This document shows positions 47,651 through 60,429 of a stretch of DNA of 64,000 nucleotides, one piece after another. Source of the stretch: Hymenoscyphus infarciens (Eukaryota; Ascomycota; Leotiomycetes; Helotiales; Helotiaceae); the NCBI GenBank assembly GCA_001414345.1, contig LLCB01000229.1:33970-97969 (forward strand). Direction: 5' to 3'. A program made the translations under genes and the position numbers. Every line of letters starts with the position of its first letter. The first letter of the stretch is position 1. The notes under the pieces were generated by a model that made no database searches, was not told the DNA's origin, and was given only the letters and a program-made list of their open reading frames with translations.

Positions 47651-49026
47651 TTAAAGCTTTATTTAATCTCTAGAACACTTATTTACTTAATAAAATACTC
47701 TCTTAAGAGGCGAAAGTATACTAAATTTTAAGTTAAAACCGTATTTTTAAGTTAAAAACGCTCTTCTAGAATAGTAAATAATACTCTCTATTATTTTTAT
47801 ATATTATTATACTTTACTTTATTATTTTACTTATATATTTTTAAGAAGTTTTATTCTTTTTTATATTATAATTATTTAAAAAGTATTATAAGCTTGTTTT
47901 AGATTTTATTTATTTATTTAATTATTATATACTTAGTAATTAAGTACTATAAGACTCTTCTAGAAAGCGTTACTAAATATAAATATAAAGTTTTAAAGGA
48001 ACTAACTACTACTATACGAATATAAAGTATACTAACTAACTAATAGTGCTTCTTCTAATACTTAGAAATAGTTTTACTAAGAGTAGTAAGTACTATACTT
48101 ATTTTATTAAAAGTATTACTAAGATTAATACTATTAGACTTATTATTACTATCGTTATCTTTAGAATTCTTACTCTTAAAAACATTCTTCTTATACTTAT
48201 AGCCTTTTAAAGAATACTTAGAATAGTTATTAGTAAGCTTCTTAGAAGACGACTTCTTAGAAACTAACTTTATAGAAGTAGTTTTCTTTAAAATAGTCTT
48301 TCTTAAAATAGACTTTAGAATAGATTTTTTAAGATAGCTCTTTAAAAGAACCTTTAAAGGCTTTTAAGTAGACTTTCGCTACTTAGAAGAGGAGGTATCG
48401 TCTTTACTATAAATAATAGAACTCTTATAAGAAGTGCTTAAGCTCTTAGTTTAACTATAAGTATTAGCTCTTATAAGTAGAGTACTATTTAAGGTAGAAG
48501 CTATAAAAGGAGTACTCTTAAAAACATAGTTACTACGCTTTAAAACCTTAGAAGTATTACTATCTAGTTTATTATTAGAAGTAGGACTCTAAAAACTATT
48601 AAGCTCCTTATAGTAATAGATATAGTTTAGAACTAAGGATAACTAAGAGCTTTTAAAACCCTATTTAAGTCTTATATAGATTATACTATATAACTTCTCT
48701 TACTTTTAAATTTATAAAATTAGCTAAGGAAATGAAATAAGAAGTAGAGGACTAACTAAATAAAGCTTTATATAAACTTTATTACTAATATTAGTCTAAT
48801 ATTTCTTAAGATTTTTAGTTAAAGTAATTATAAAAGAGAGATAGATACTTAATAACGCTTTATAAGAGTATCTAATAGTATAGTTAAAATAGTATATAAC
48901 TTTTTTAGATTCTATATTATAGTAGTAACTAGTCGATTTACTAGCTATTATAGAAGTAACGTAGCCTTTATAAGAAGCTTCTTAAAAATTCGAAATATTA
49001 TAATAAGCTTTCTTAATAAAAGGTAT
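47651..49026. other. Unassigned segment of the host Copia element after RNase H
   Basis: This 1.4 kb, together with 52784-53457 beyond nested element 3, lies between pol and the 3' LTR, where Copia elements normally have little sequence. It is AT-rich, with dense CTTCTTAGAAG-like runs (48160-48580) suggesting a former Ser/Lys-rich low-complexity frame. No domain is recognised. Confidence 0.45.
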
Positions 49027-49390
49027 TATGACGGTATGCCGTTCTATATAGCCGATATTACGTGGTATATACCGTATATATTAGCTTTCAGCAGTTGTTG
49101 TTTTATATTATCTAATTTAGAAAGGTTACGTACGTCTATACGTCTATCTAGACTTTTAAACGTACTTCGTAGAGTTTAGGCTTTTATATTAGCCGACGTA
49201 TATCGTTATTCGGTTTCGTACCTCTTTTTATATTATCTAAAACCTCTTATATATAGACGTTTATATTCGGTCTAGAAGAGAGATAGTTATTGTTTTCTTT
49301 TATATTAGAGCCTAATATCTATATATGTTATTCTACTATATATACTCTTATATGCTTCTATTATAGTTATATATATTTCGTACTATTATA
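49027..49390 (+). repeat. 5' LTR of nested element 3
   Basis: 364 bp, starting TATGACGGTATGCCG (first G mutated) and ending CTATTATA. It retains the GACGTA-type extra segment also seen in element 2. Confidence 0.86.
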
Positions 49391-52300
49391 TAAAAATAAT
49401 AACTCTTCTTTACTAGTAATAGCCTTAATAATATCTCCTTTAAGCTTATTACTACTCTTTATTTAGAAGTCGATTCACTCTTGATTTAGAATATTATAAT
49501 AATATTCTTATATAGCTAGGTAATTAGAGACTACTTAGACGGCTAGTAATAGTAGGGTTTATTATTTATATAGATAGCTAGTATAAATCGTGTTTTAGTA
49601 TATATTAAAGGATTAGAATATACTAAGTATTTCTTAAGAGTTCTAATAACCCTAGATTTAGTAAATAAGTTAACTTATAATAGTTATCTAGAAGGCTTCT
49701 AAATCTAATCTTACCCCCCCCCCTCTAAATCGATAAAGATATTGAACCTAGTTCTACTATAAGGTGTTAAATAACCTTTTAGAGCTACTCTTCTTTCTAA
49801 AAGCTACTTAAATAGTACCTGTATACTAAGATCTAGAAGATCTTAAAACAACGGTTAAAGAGACTAGTAAGACTTCTCAAATATAGACTAGATATAGTTA
49901 GTTATATAAGCTTTAGAAGTAGAGAATTAAGAAATAAGGAATTAGCTAGTTAAGCTAGAAAGACAGATAAGTAATATTTAAAGTTAATAAATTACTACTC
50001 TTAACTCTTCTTAATCTAATCCTCTTTTAAACCCTTAATTAAACCCTCTCCTACTTCTAAGCTTAAATTTATACCTCTTTTAGCTACGGGTAGCTACCTC
50101 TAATGCCTTCTAATAACCCTCTTCTAAGACTACCCTCCTTTTTAAAAGACTCTTTAAACCCTCTTAGATCTATAACTATATACTAAGACCTAGAAGATCT
50201 TAACAAAATAATAAGTAAGACTTCTTAGATATAGATAATATATTAATAAGATAGTAGTATAAAAATAAAGAATAAAATAATTAGTTAGATAAGATAGATA
50301 TAATTATAAGTAAACTATAAAGTTAATAAATACTCTATCTTTAAACCTTTACTAATTTAACCCTCTTTTGAACCTTTATTTAAACCCTCTTTTACTTTTT
50401 AAAGCCTATATTTAAACCTTCTTTACTTATAGGCTCTTATCTCTAATAAACTTTATACTACTTCTTAAAACCTTAAATTAGATATAAATCAGTTAAAATA
50501 CACTCTTTATTAAGATAAAACTTAGAAACAAGCTCTTAGCTAAGTTATTACTATCTCTTAACTAAATATTATCTAACTCTAAGCTTCTCTTAAACCTCTA
50601 CTAGTAAACGACTAATAAGACTATAATTACTTAGTTATAGACTAAGTCCTAGCTACTAGTATAAAAGTTAAAAGAGATAGAAGTTAAAAGAGATAGAAGT
50701 TAAAAGAGATAGAAGTAGAATTAAGAGAAGAATATGCTAAAAAAACTTTTACTAACTTTAAAAGGTTACTTTTTAAGTATAGCTATACTTAAAGAGATAC
50801 TAGAATTAGAACACTTCTTTTATATATAGGATAAGATTATACCTTAGCTCTAAAACTTATTTACTACTTTTAAGAGACGCTAGAATTATAACTTTACTAA
50901 AATAGTAAATAATCTTTTAGCTAGATAAGGAGATATACTAAAACACTAAGTTACTTATAATTAGTACTCTAGTTTAGAATACCTCTCTATCTAGCTTTAA
51001 ACTCTCTATAATATAATTTAATAATAAATCTTTCTTTAAAATTAGAAGATAAATAAGTTTTTAAGTACTTTAAAGGGAATAAGGCGGCTTATAGACTTGA
51101 ATAATATAGTTCCTATAATAGTACTAATAAATGTTATATTTAAAACTATACTCCTTTTATTATCTTAAACTTTAGATAGTAAAACTCTAATAACTTTGGA
51201 AATAACTTTGCCTTTAACTATTTAAAACTCCTCTTTTTATTATTTAGATATTTTAGATAGCGTTTTTAATATTTAGTAATAAACTCTTTTAACTAGCTAA
51301 GACTATTTCTTTTATTGTCTCTAAATACTTGAATAATAGATTTTAATTTAATAACTTAGCTATAACTTTGCTTTTGACTAGCTAAAACTACTCTTATTAT
51401 TATCTTAAACTTTAGATAATATAATAAACTTTAGTATTAAGTTTATTTAACTAGTTAAAACCCCTCCTTTTATTATCTTAAACTTTAGATAATAAGATAA
51501 CTTCAGAAATAACTTCGCTTTTAACTAGTTGAATCTCTACTTTTTATTATCTTAAACTTTAAATAATAATTTTAACTTCGTCTTTAACTACTTAAAACTA
51601 TACCTCTTTTTATTATCTTAAACTTTAAATAGTAGTTTTAATATTTAGTATTAAGTCTTTTAACTAGCTAAAACCTTATCTATTATTATTCTAAACTTTA
51701 GATAATAGTTTTAACTTTGATAACTTAGCTATAACTCTACTTTTAATTAGCTAAAACCCTACTAACTCTAGTATAGAGTCTTTCTTACTTTTATTACTTT
51801 CTTTTACTTCTAGCTAGGCTAGAAGTTCTTTCTTTATTTAAACTTTTTAAATTAGATATAAATTAGTATACTCTTAAAAGAATAGTAATCTCTTAGCTAA
51901 GTTATTACTATCTATAATATTATTAACTTTTCGTTTATAATTGTTTTTAAATTCTTTAAATTAGATATAAATCAGTATACTCTTAAAGTAAGCTCTTAAC
52001 TAAGTTATTACTACCTCTTAACTAAACGATCTCTAACTCTAATCTAAACCTTTAAGTTTACTTTAAACTTTTTCTAATTTTACTTTAAACTTTTTCTAAT
52101 CTACTAGATAGATTAGACTATACTCTTTTAGTAAATACTTACTTTAATATTAAAGGATTAGAAACGAAGTCTCTTTATAAGTATCTATAAAGTCGATTTA
52201 GAACCGATATCTTACTTATAATAATTTTAATAGATAAAGTATCTATGAACTTAAGTTAGCTACGATTTAGACCCTAATCTACCTTCTCGCTTATAATAAA

Positions 52301-52414
52301 ATTAATAAATATAATAAATACTTTAACCTTAATAACAATGTTATAATATCTTAATTTAACTCTAAATAATAAGAGAGAGAAGATTTAAGACGAGTCTTTT
52401 TTAAAAGAGAGGGA

Positions 52415-52778
52415 TATAATAGTATACTGTTCTATATAGCTGATATTATATAGTATATACTATATATATTAGCTTTTAGTAGTTATTATTTTATATTATC
52501 TAATTTAAGAAGGTTATATATGTTTATATGTCTATTTAGACTTTTAGATATACTTTATAGAGTTTAGGCTTTTATATTAGCTAACGTATATTATTATTCA
52601 GTTTCGTACCCCTTTTTATATTATCTAAAACCTCTTATATATAGACGTTTATGTTTAGTTTAGAAGAGAGACAGTTATTATTTTCTTCTATATTAGAGTC
52701 TAGTATCTATATACGTCATTCTACTATACGTACTCCTATATGCCTCTACTATAGTTATGTGTATTTCGTACTATTACA
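52415..52778 (+). repeat. 3' LTR of nested element 3
   Basis: 364 bp, strongly transition-mutated in its first half (TATAATAGTATACTG) but with an intact CTATTACA end. A decayed purine tract (AAAAGAGAGGGA) precedes it. Confidence 0.86.
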
Positions 52779-52783
52779 GGTAT

Positions 52784-53457
52784 AATAAGTAAGCCTTTAC
52801 TACTAACGGTTAAGTACTCGACGTTATTACTAAGAAGTTCGTTTAAGAGCCTAGTACTAATAGCTAGAAGCTCTTTAAGAAGTTTTTCAGGTTTAAGACT
52901 ATCTTTAGAGACTTAATATTAATTAAAGCTTATAACTACTAACTTCTCTAGCTTATTCTTAGAGATATTAATAGTATAAAATCTACTAAGCGTACTACTC
53001 TAGGGCGTAACTAGACTAGAAGAGGAAACATATAAGGGATTCGATATTTAATATTCTTATATAGTTAGCTAAAGCGTAGAATAAAGATTAATATACTCGA
53101 AAGAATAACGCCTAGGTTCTAATCTATTAATTATATATTCGATACCTTTCTTATTATCTTTATAAACTTTAGCTTTATAATATTCGTAAACGAGTATAGG
53201 GTTATCACTCGTAGAGGTCTTACTATCTAGAAGATAAGAGATCTAGAAGAGAGGCTATTTTAGTTAATATAAGAGCCTAGGAAAGGCAAATATAAGCTTT
53301 ATACTATAGTCTTTTATTAGGTAGCGTGTACTATAGTAGTCTAGTAGTAGTAAGAGAGTTTTAAGGAAGTTATAAAAAGAAAAAAAAGAGTTTAGGTTAT
53401 TAAATCTATATATATAGTAAACGACGCTTTCCTAATTAGGAAAGGTTATTTAAGAGA
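52784..53457. other. Second part of the unassigned 3' segment of the host Copia element
   Basis: It continues 47651-49026 after removal of nested element 3 and ends in a purine-rich AAGAGA just before the 3' LTR. Frames are broken and nothing is recognised. Confidence 0.45.
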
Positions 53458-53634
53458 TGTATTATAAGATAAAGGTAGGTTAGATAAAGGATTACTTAAT
53501 AATCTCTATCTTTTAAGTAAGAAGTATAGTATTTAAAGCCTTATACTCTCTTCTATAGTTCTAGGAATTAAGTATCTACTTTAACTTCACTTTGCTTATC
53601 CTATACTCTCGATATAGCTTCTGTAATCGCTATA
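53458..53634 (+). repeat. 3' LTR of the host Copia element
   Basis: 177-bp partner of 35731-35905, with a 2-bp length difference near its start. It is followed directly by the GAAGG duplication and the resumed retroposon. Confidence 0.85.
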
Positions 53635-53793
53635 GAAGGTTAAGAGGCCTAAAACTCTAACAGTTATAAAAAAGGGGTATTACCACGTCGCCTTTTAACT
53701 TAAACTTAGCTCTATAGACAGTCCTAGAGACAAGATAGGACTACTAGAGGTTTATAGGATATACCGCGTACAGGTGTTAAGTCTTCGCATCTC

Positions 53794-54229
53794 TAACGTT
53801 TCCGTCTTATAAGCTATTCAAAACAGTGGAGCTATAATAAAGTAGGAGGTGCAGATGAAACAATTGTATTTTATCAGAAGATTTTAGTGTCTTGTGGCTT
53901 GCGTGTAAAAATGTCTGTGTAGCTGTAGTTAATAGAGGTGAATATATCCTTAATAGGGTTTATATTAATCCCAGGGCTAACGCCAAACTGAAATACGCAT
54001 ACTGACGTAATATGCCGGGAGACAAGGAATTTGTGCCACCTCTACGATCGCGATTTTGCACTTATTCTTGCACTTACTTCGTTCGATTTCGACTGTTGAC
54101 TTACGTGAGTTCGCTTGTTAGATTCGGTCGCTCCGGGACACTTCTACACCACGGGCATGCTAAATTAGCCGAACCCCGGCCTGTGCGAGGGCTAAAACCA
54201 ATATAAGAATTCAGCCCTACTAAGGGTTA
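53794..54229. other. GC-normal remnant between AT-rich blocks
   Basis: This segment was joined to 34567-34672 before retroposon insertion. It keeps near-normal composition and CpG sites, unlike both neighbours. A 64-codon open frame (54012-54206) is Arg/Leu/Ser-rich with no recognisable motif and is not called a gene. Confidence 0.55.
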
Positions 54230-54469
54230 TAGGATCTCGTCTAAATTCTTATACTTCGTCCTAGGCGAATTAGTCTATAGTAAGACCTAGTAAAGTAGAG
54301 TTTCTTTAGAAGGCCTTATTATAGACTATTATACTTAAGACTAAGTAGAATAAAAAGTTAGCTATTAAAAAAAGAATATCTTAGAATAGAATAAAACTTT
54401 ATTAGAAGATATTAAGATTTTTATTAACTAATATTTTAATAAATTTATAATTTAATTAATACTATATAA
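54230..54469. other. AT-rich transition into the satellite array
   Basis: Composition drops abruptly near 54230. The first ~200 bases are unique and RIP-like, with no palindromic unit until about 54470. Confidence 0.5.
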
Positions 54470-56393
54470 TATTTAAACTACTAAAAGTTACTTTTAAAAA
54501 TTACTAGTAAAATAAAGACTTTTAATATTTTAACTACTAAAAGTTACTAATAAATAATTAGATAGAGACTTTTAGTAGTTTATATACTAAAAGTAACTAG
54601 TAAAAAATTAGATAGAGACTTTTAGTAGTCTAACTACTGAAAGTTACTAGTAAATAATTAAATAGAGACTTTTTATAGTTTAACTACGAATAATTACTAT
54701 TAAAAGTTATTATAATATAATTTAAATAAAGACTTTTAATAGTTTAACTACTAAAAGTTACTAAGAAATAATTAGATAGAGACTTTTAGTAGTTTATCTA
54801 CTAAAAGTAACTAGTAAGAAATTAGATAGAGAGTTTTAGTAGTCTAACTACTAAAAGTTACTATTTATATAATTTAAATAAAGACTTTAAGTAATTTAAC
54901 TACTAAAAGTTACTAGTAAATAATTAGATAGAGACTTTTAGTAGTTTAACTATTAAAAGTTACTATTTATATAATTTAAATAAAGACTTTAAGTAGTTTA
55001 ACTACTAAAAGTTATTATTATATAATTTAAATAAAGACTTTAAGTAATTTGTTTAACTACTAAAAGTTACTAATAAATAATTAGATAGAGACTTTTAGTA
55101 GTTTATATACTAAAAGTAACTAGTAAAAAATTAGATAGATACTCTAAGTAGTTTAACTACTAAAAGTTACTAGTATATAATTTAAAAAGAGACTTTTAGT
55201 AGTTTAACTACTAAAAGTTACTATTTATATAATTTAAATAAAGACTTTAAGTAGTTTAACTACTAAAAGTTACTAGTAAATAATTAGATTAAGACTTTTA
55301 GTAGTTTAACTACTAAAAGTTACTAGTAAATAATTAAATAAAGACTTTTTATAGTTTAACTACTAAGAATTACTAGTAAATAATTAAATAGAGACTTTAA
55401 GTAGTTTAACTATTAAAAGTTACTAGTAAATAATTAGAGAGAGACTTTTAGTAGTTTAACTACTAAAGGTTACTATTTATATAATTTAAATAGAGACTTT
55501 TAGTAGTTTAACTACTAAAAGTTACTATTTATATAATTTAAATAAAGACTTTTAGTAGTTTAACTACTAAAAGTTACTAGTAAATAATTAGATAGAGACT
55601 TTTAGTAGTTTAACTATTAAAAGTTACTATTTATATGATTTAAATAAAGACTTTAAGTAGTTTAACTACTAAAAGTTACTAGTAAATAATTAGATAGAGA
55701 CTTTTAGTAGTTTAACTACTAAAAGTTATTATTATATAATTTAAATAAAGACTTTAAGTAATTTAACTACTAAAAGCTACTAGTATATAATTAGATAGAT
55801 ACTTTAAGTAGTTTAACTATTAAAGTTATTAGTAAATAATTAGAGAGAGACTTTTAGTAGTTTAACTACTAAAGGTTACTAGTAAATAATTAAATAGAGA
55901 CTTTTAGTAGTTTAACTACTAAAAGTTACTATTTATATAATTTAAATAAAGACTTTTAGTAGTTTAACTACTAAAAGTTACTAGTATATAATTAAAGAGA
56001 GACTTTTAGTAGTTTAACTAATAAAGGTTACTAGTAAATAATTAGATAGATACTTTTAGTACTTTAACTACTAAAGGTTACTATTTATATAATTTAAATA
56101 GAGAGTTTTAATAGTTTAACTACTAAAAGTTACTAGTAAATAATTATATAGATACTTTTAATAGTTTAACTACTAAAGGTTACTATTTATATAATTTAAA
56201 TAAAGACTTTTAGTAGTTTAACTATTAAAAGTTACTAGTATATAATTAAAGAGAGACTTTTAGTAGTTTAACTACTAAAAGTTACTAATAAATAATTAGA
56301 TAGAGACTTTTAGTAGTTTAACTACTAAAAGTTACTAATAAATAATTAGATAGAGACTTTTAGTAGTTTAACTACTAAAAGTTACTAGTAAAT
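54470..56393 (+). repeat. ~50-bp palindromic satellite array, left part
   Basis: Roughly 38 units estimated from length over period. Each has the palindrome ACTTTTAGTAGTT-T-AACTACTAAAAGT followed by a spacer of two main types: ACTAGTAAATAATTAGATAG (about 50-bp period) or ACTATTTATATAATTTAAATAA (about 52). Cytosines in the consensus are all in CpT. The two spacer types are interspersed irregularly. It is non-coding. Confidence 0.92.
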
Positions 56394-56565
56394 TGTTAGT
56401 ATATATATTTAAGAGGTAAATAGCGATTTAGATTAGTATATATAAGTATACGTATACTTACTTAGAGGCTACTTAAGTAGGCATTATAGCTAGCTTTACT
56501 CGGTATATACGAACGATAATATAACTCTTTTTATATTACTTTTATAACTATAAGTTATACTAATA
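56394..56565 (+). repeat. 5' LTR of the satellite-resident Copia element
   Basis: 172 bp, starting TGTTAGTATATATATTT and ending CTAATA. It differs from the 3' LTR by scattered transitions. Confidence 0.88.
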
Positions 56566-58399
56566 CTAATTAGTAGACGTATAGATTAGATACTTAGTTA
56601 CTTTATATATTTCTACTATAGGTATACTTATATAAAAGTAAACTTAATATTACTAGTAGACTCCTCTTCTTTAATTATAACTCCTTCTACTATTTAAATT
56701 TATAATTAATAGTAAACGCTTCTTAATATAGGAAGTACTAATTACTAATACTAACCTTCTATTATCTCTTAAGATAATTTATACTCTTTATAAGACATCT
56801 ATTCACCTAAAACCTAATATCTCTTTTACTTACTAAGTAAAGTATAAATAGACTTTTAATAATATCTAAATTTAATTTAAGTAATAATAATATCTATAAC
56901 ATCTATAACATTTATAATATAATAGATACGTTAGTACTAATTCTAACGACTTTAGAGGCTTTAACTTCAGTACTAAAAGAAGCTTTAAAGCTAGTACTAA
57001 AGCTAAAGTTAATATAAATAGAAGAGACGATTTTTATAGCTAAATAAGAAGAGGAGTATATTAAAAGAGAGAACAAAGACCTTCTTCTTTAGAACGAATT
57101 TTAAGTAGACTTTAAAAGATAAGATTAAGATAAATTCGCTAAAATCCACCGATCTACTACTACTAAGTTATAATAAATACTTTATAAAAGAGGTATATAG
57201 GTTAAGATAGATAGACATAAGATACTTATATCTTAAGTACTATATAACACTACTACCGAGGTTAACCTAACTAAGTAGTTAGATAAAGAGTTAAAAGATA
57301 TAGTATTAAGAGGAGCTAGTATTAAAGAATTTAGATCCTATTATAAATATATAGCGGAATATGTTAAAAGATAATAAAAGCTATAGTAATAATAACTCTA
57401 ATAATAATAACTTCTAGCTAAAAATATTACTTAAAACACCTAATCTAAGATAAAGGCTAGAGACGAAGCTTTATAAGCATCTACTATATAATAATAATAA
57501 TAATAATAACTAATATTATTATAATAACTAATATTATTATAATAACTAATACCTTTAATAACTTTAATTCTATTAACTAAAAGGAAAGACCTAAGCGATC
57601 TAGTATAACTTCTAATCTAACCTTTAGGTCTATTAAAAGATAACTAGACCTCCTTTTTTATATCTTATTAATTTAGTAAAGATATTAGTAATAACGATTT
57701 TAATAATGCTTTTAAGTATCTAGAACATAATTAGTAATAAGATAATTATAGTAAAAGGCTACTAGTATAAATAAATATAGTATATTTTAAAGATGAATTA
57801 CCTTCTTAAAGTTTAAAGGGTTAAGACTACTCTTATATATTAAGTACTCTTATAAAGGTATATAAGAATAATTAAAAGTATAGTAGAAAAGAAGATAACT
57901 TTATAATTAAAGTTATAATATTTAAGGATATATATAAGAGAAGTAAGGTATTACTAGCGATTTACTCTCTTACCTTCTCTACTATATTAAAAGGTAATGT
58001 TTTAAATTACTTTTATATTATACTTTTTAATAAAAATAATAATTAATCTTTTAAAGTTTTATCTATATCTATATAACGATACTTTAAAGATAAACTTTAT
58101 AAAAGAGGTTAATTATCTAAGTAGAATAATATCGATTTATAAAAGATAATTTAAGTATTTAGAGTATTAATATTATAGTATTTTAAGAATATGTTATTAA
58201 GACTTAATTTACTAAGATTTTCTCTCTTTACTAACTTTTATACTAATAGTTAGTTTTTAAATAAGCTAATTTTAGTATATAAAAAGGTCTTAGATTATAC
58301 TATTATAATATTAACCTTACTTTAAGACTTTTTAATTACTAATACTATTACTCTTTTATAAAGTTTAATCTAATCTTATATAAAAGTCTACTTAGAGAT

Positions 58400-60400
58400 A
58401 GTTATAAACGAAACTATAATAACTAAGAGATACTTCTATAAGGGCGGATAATATAGTATAAATAAATTCAATAATATAGATTAATATAAGAAGAAGAGGA
58501 TATGTTATATATATAGAAAGGATAACTATTTATCTTAGGATTATAGTTAAGAAGAGTAAGACTATTACTTTACTAAATAGACTAATAAGAATTCTAGACA
58601 CTTTAAAGGTAAGCGAGATAGGTATACTAGAAAGGTATATAATACTAATATAGTATATATTTAAGGTATCTAAGAGAAGGAGATATTAGAGACACTTTAA
58701 GCTATTACTTTATTAAAAGAAGATAGTTACTTATTAGATACTAGCTTAGATAACGAAGTTATCTATTATAATATTACTTTTATAGGATTTATTAATAATT
58801 TAAATATTAAATAACTTATTATAAATTTAATAAGTTTAGTATAAAAACACGCTATTAATAGATATATCTTATAAAACCTAAATAACTTAAATAATACTTC
58901 TAATATTATATATAAATTTATAAAGGAGGTATTTATAATAATAGCTAAAAGATATATAAAAGAGAACTTCTTTAGTATAATAATTAATATTAGAGTAGCT
59001 TAAAAGTTAAGTATAAGATATAACTAATATCTTATATATATTAGACTTATTAAAAGCGTCTTAATTAATAAAGGTATAAAGGGTTAATTTAATATCTAGT
59101 TTAGTAAAGGATATACTCTATCTTTAGAATTAATAATAGTCGATATACTAATTAGAAGAGCTAAATTCTATATAGTATAATCTAATACTTCTTTTATCCT
59201 TTATATTAATAATATAGATAACTTGAATATTATCTTAAATAATCTTTAAAATATACTTATTTAAGAGAATAAGAAAGGGATAGAAGTTAAGAGGTTCTTT
59301 ATTATATAATAATTTAGATACCCTTTTCTACTCTAGGATAAAGCTATATATAACTTTATATAAAAGTACTTAACATTTCTTATAGATATTAATATTTAAC
59401 AACTTTATAAGCAATTTAGCTACTTATTAGTACTAAGATTATAATATATACTAGAAAGAGCTAGGTATTATATTAACTAAGGTATCTTTTAACATCTTAT
59501 TAAATTTTATAAATACTATTAAAAGTATAGAAGTTTACTTAGCTAATTTAAGTTTACTCTTTATAATAACTTTAAATTTAATTATAGTGTTTTAATTAAT
59601 ACTTTCTTCCTTAATAAGTAGGCGGTCTTATACTATATAGATAAAGTAATAAGGTATTAAGTAGGTAACTTTTTACTAAATATAAAAGTAACAACTATAT
59701 AAGAGGTTTTCTAAAGATATTAGATTAATATATATCTTAGACTCTTTAATTATATTATTATAGATACTAGGATAAACTTTATTAGAAAGGACTTTATATA
59801 CTCTACTACTAGAATAGGTACTATAGTAAAAACTATACTAGTTAAGGTATATAATTTAATTAGTATAGTAGAACGTTACTATAGACTGATTTGACAGGTA
59901 TATAATATTATATATAAATAAGAGCTATATCTCTTATAAAGTTTAGTACTTTAAATAGCCTTTAAAGTAATTAACGATATAGTAGGCCTAAATAGACTAG
60001 TTCTTACTCTATTAGTATATAAGGTATATACTTAAATAACTATAACCGACGTACTTTTATAACTAATTTCTATAAGATCTAAGACTTATAAAAAGGCTAC
60101 TTAAGAGGTACGAAAGTAGATTATATCTTATTAAGTTAAAGAAGCTCTTAATATATAAAATAGACTAATTAACTAAGTTAAGAACTTGCTCTTATATTTA
60201 GACGTTTTAGTATAGAAGGAGTATATAAAGTCTTAGATAAGACCTTTTATCTTTTAAGGAATCGAGAATAAAGACTATATTATAGTACTACTAAGTAGTC
60301 TTATAAAGTTTTAATCTATAGTTATAAAGCTATACTTTATTAAAACTTCTAAAACTTTTAGAATAGTACTAGTAACTAAGGAAGTTTCTAGTATAGTACT
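58400..60400 (+). pseudogene. Decayed gag zinc knuckle, protease and integrase of the second Copia
   Basis: A Cys/His patch (CYIYRKDNYLS) is at about 58502. The protease-like LLDTSLDNEVI follows at about 58734. From about 59500 the integrase relic shows RFYKY-like and FLLNIKVTT text, INFIRKDFI, SIVERYY and a later FIFQGIENKDY. These match the fungal Copia polyprotein in order, with many stops. Confidence 0.75.
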
Positions 60401-60429
60401 ATCTAAAACAATACTATAACTCTATAAAA

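Larger units (their letters stand above)
49027..52778 (+). mobile_element. Nested non-autonomous LTR element 3
   Basis: 364-bp LTRs (49027-49390 and 52415-52778) with a perfect GGTAT duplication (49022-49026, 52779-52783). The internal region, about 3.0 kb, is collinear with elements 1 and 2, including the C-run (near 49713-49723) followed by CTCTAAATCG, and it has more minisatellite units. It is the most thoroughly RIP-mutated member; no polymerase domain is visible. Confidence 0.86.
35731..53634 (+). mobile_element. Ty1/Copia LTR retrotransposon with three nested elements
   Basis: The ends are direct repeats of 175 and 177 bp inserted in the retroposon, with a perfect GAAGG duplication at 35726-35730 and 53635-53639. 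The LTR starts TGT and ends TATA, which I read as a RIP-mutated ...TACA. After taking out three nested LTR elements about 7.8 kb remains. Integrase relics precede reverse transcriptase and RNase H, the Copia order. Every frame has many stops, mostly TAG/TAA where CAG/CAA or TGG are expected, so it is inactive. Confidence 0.85.
34673..53793 (-). mobile_element. 1.2 kb poly(A) retroposon, copy 2, split by a Copia element
   Basis: Bases 34673-35730 and 53640-53793 together equal the reverse complement of 7291-8485, with transitions typical of RIP. The poly(A) tail is the T-rich stretch at 34673-34706 and the 5' end is near 53793. A 12-bp target duplication flanks it (AACTTTTCCGTC at 34661-34672, AACGTTTCCGTC at 53795-53806, one mismatch). 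Removing the insert leaves about 1.21 kb, matching copy 1. Orientation is opposite to copy 1. Confidence 0.75.

Noticed and set aside
54012..54206. 64-codon ATG frame in the GC-normal remnant
   Set aside because: Short, no motif, no partner exon or conserved context; chance cannot be excluded.
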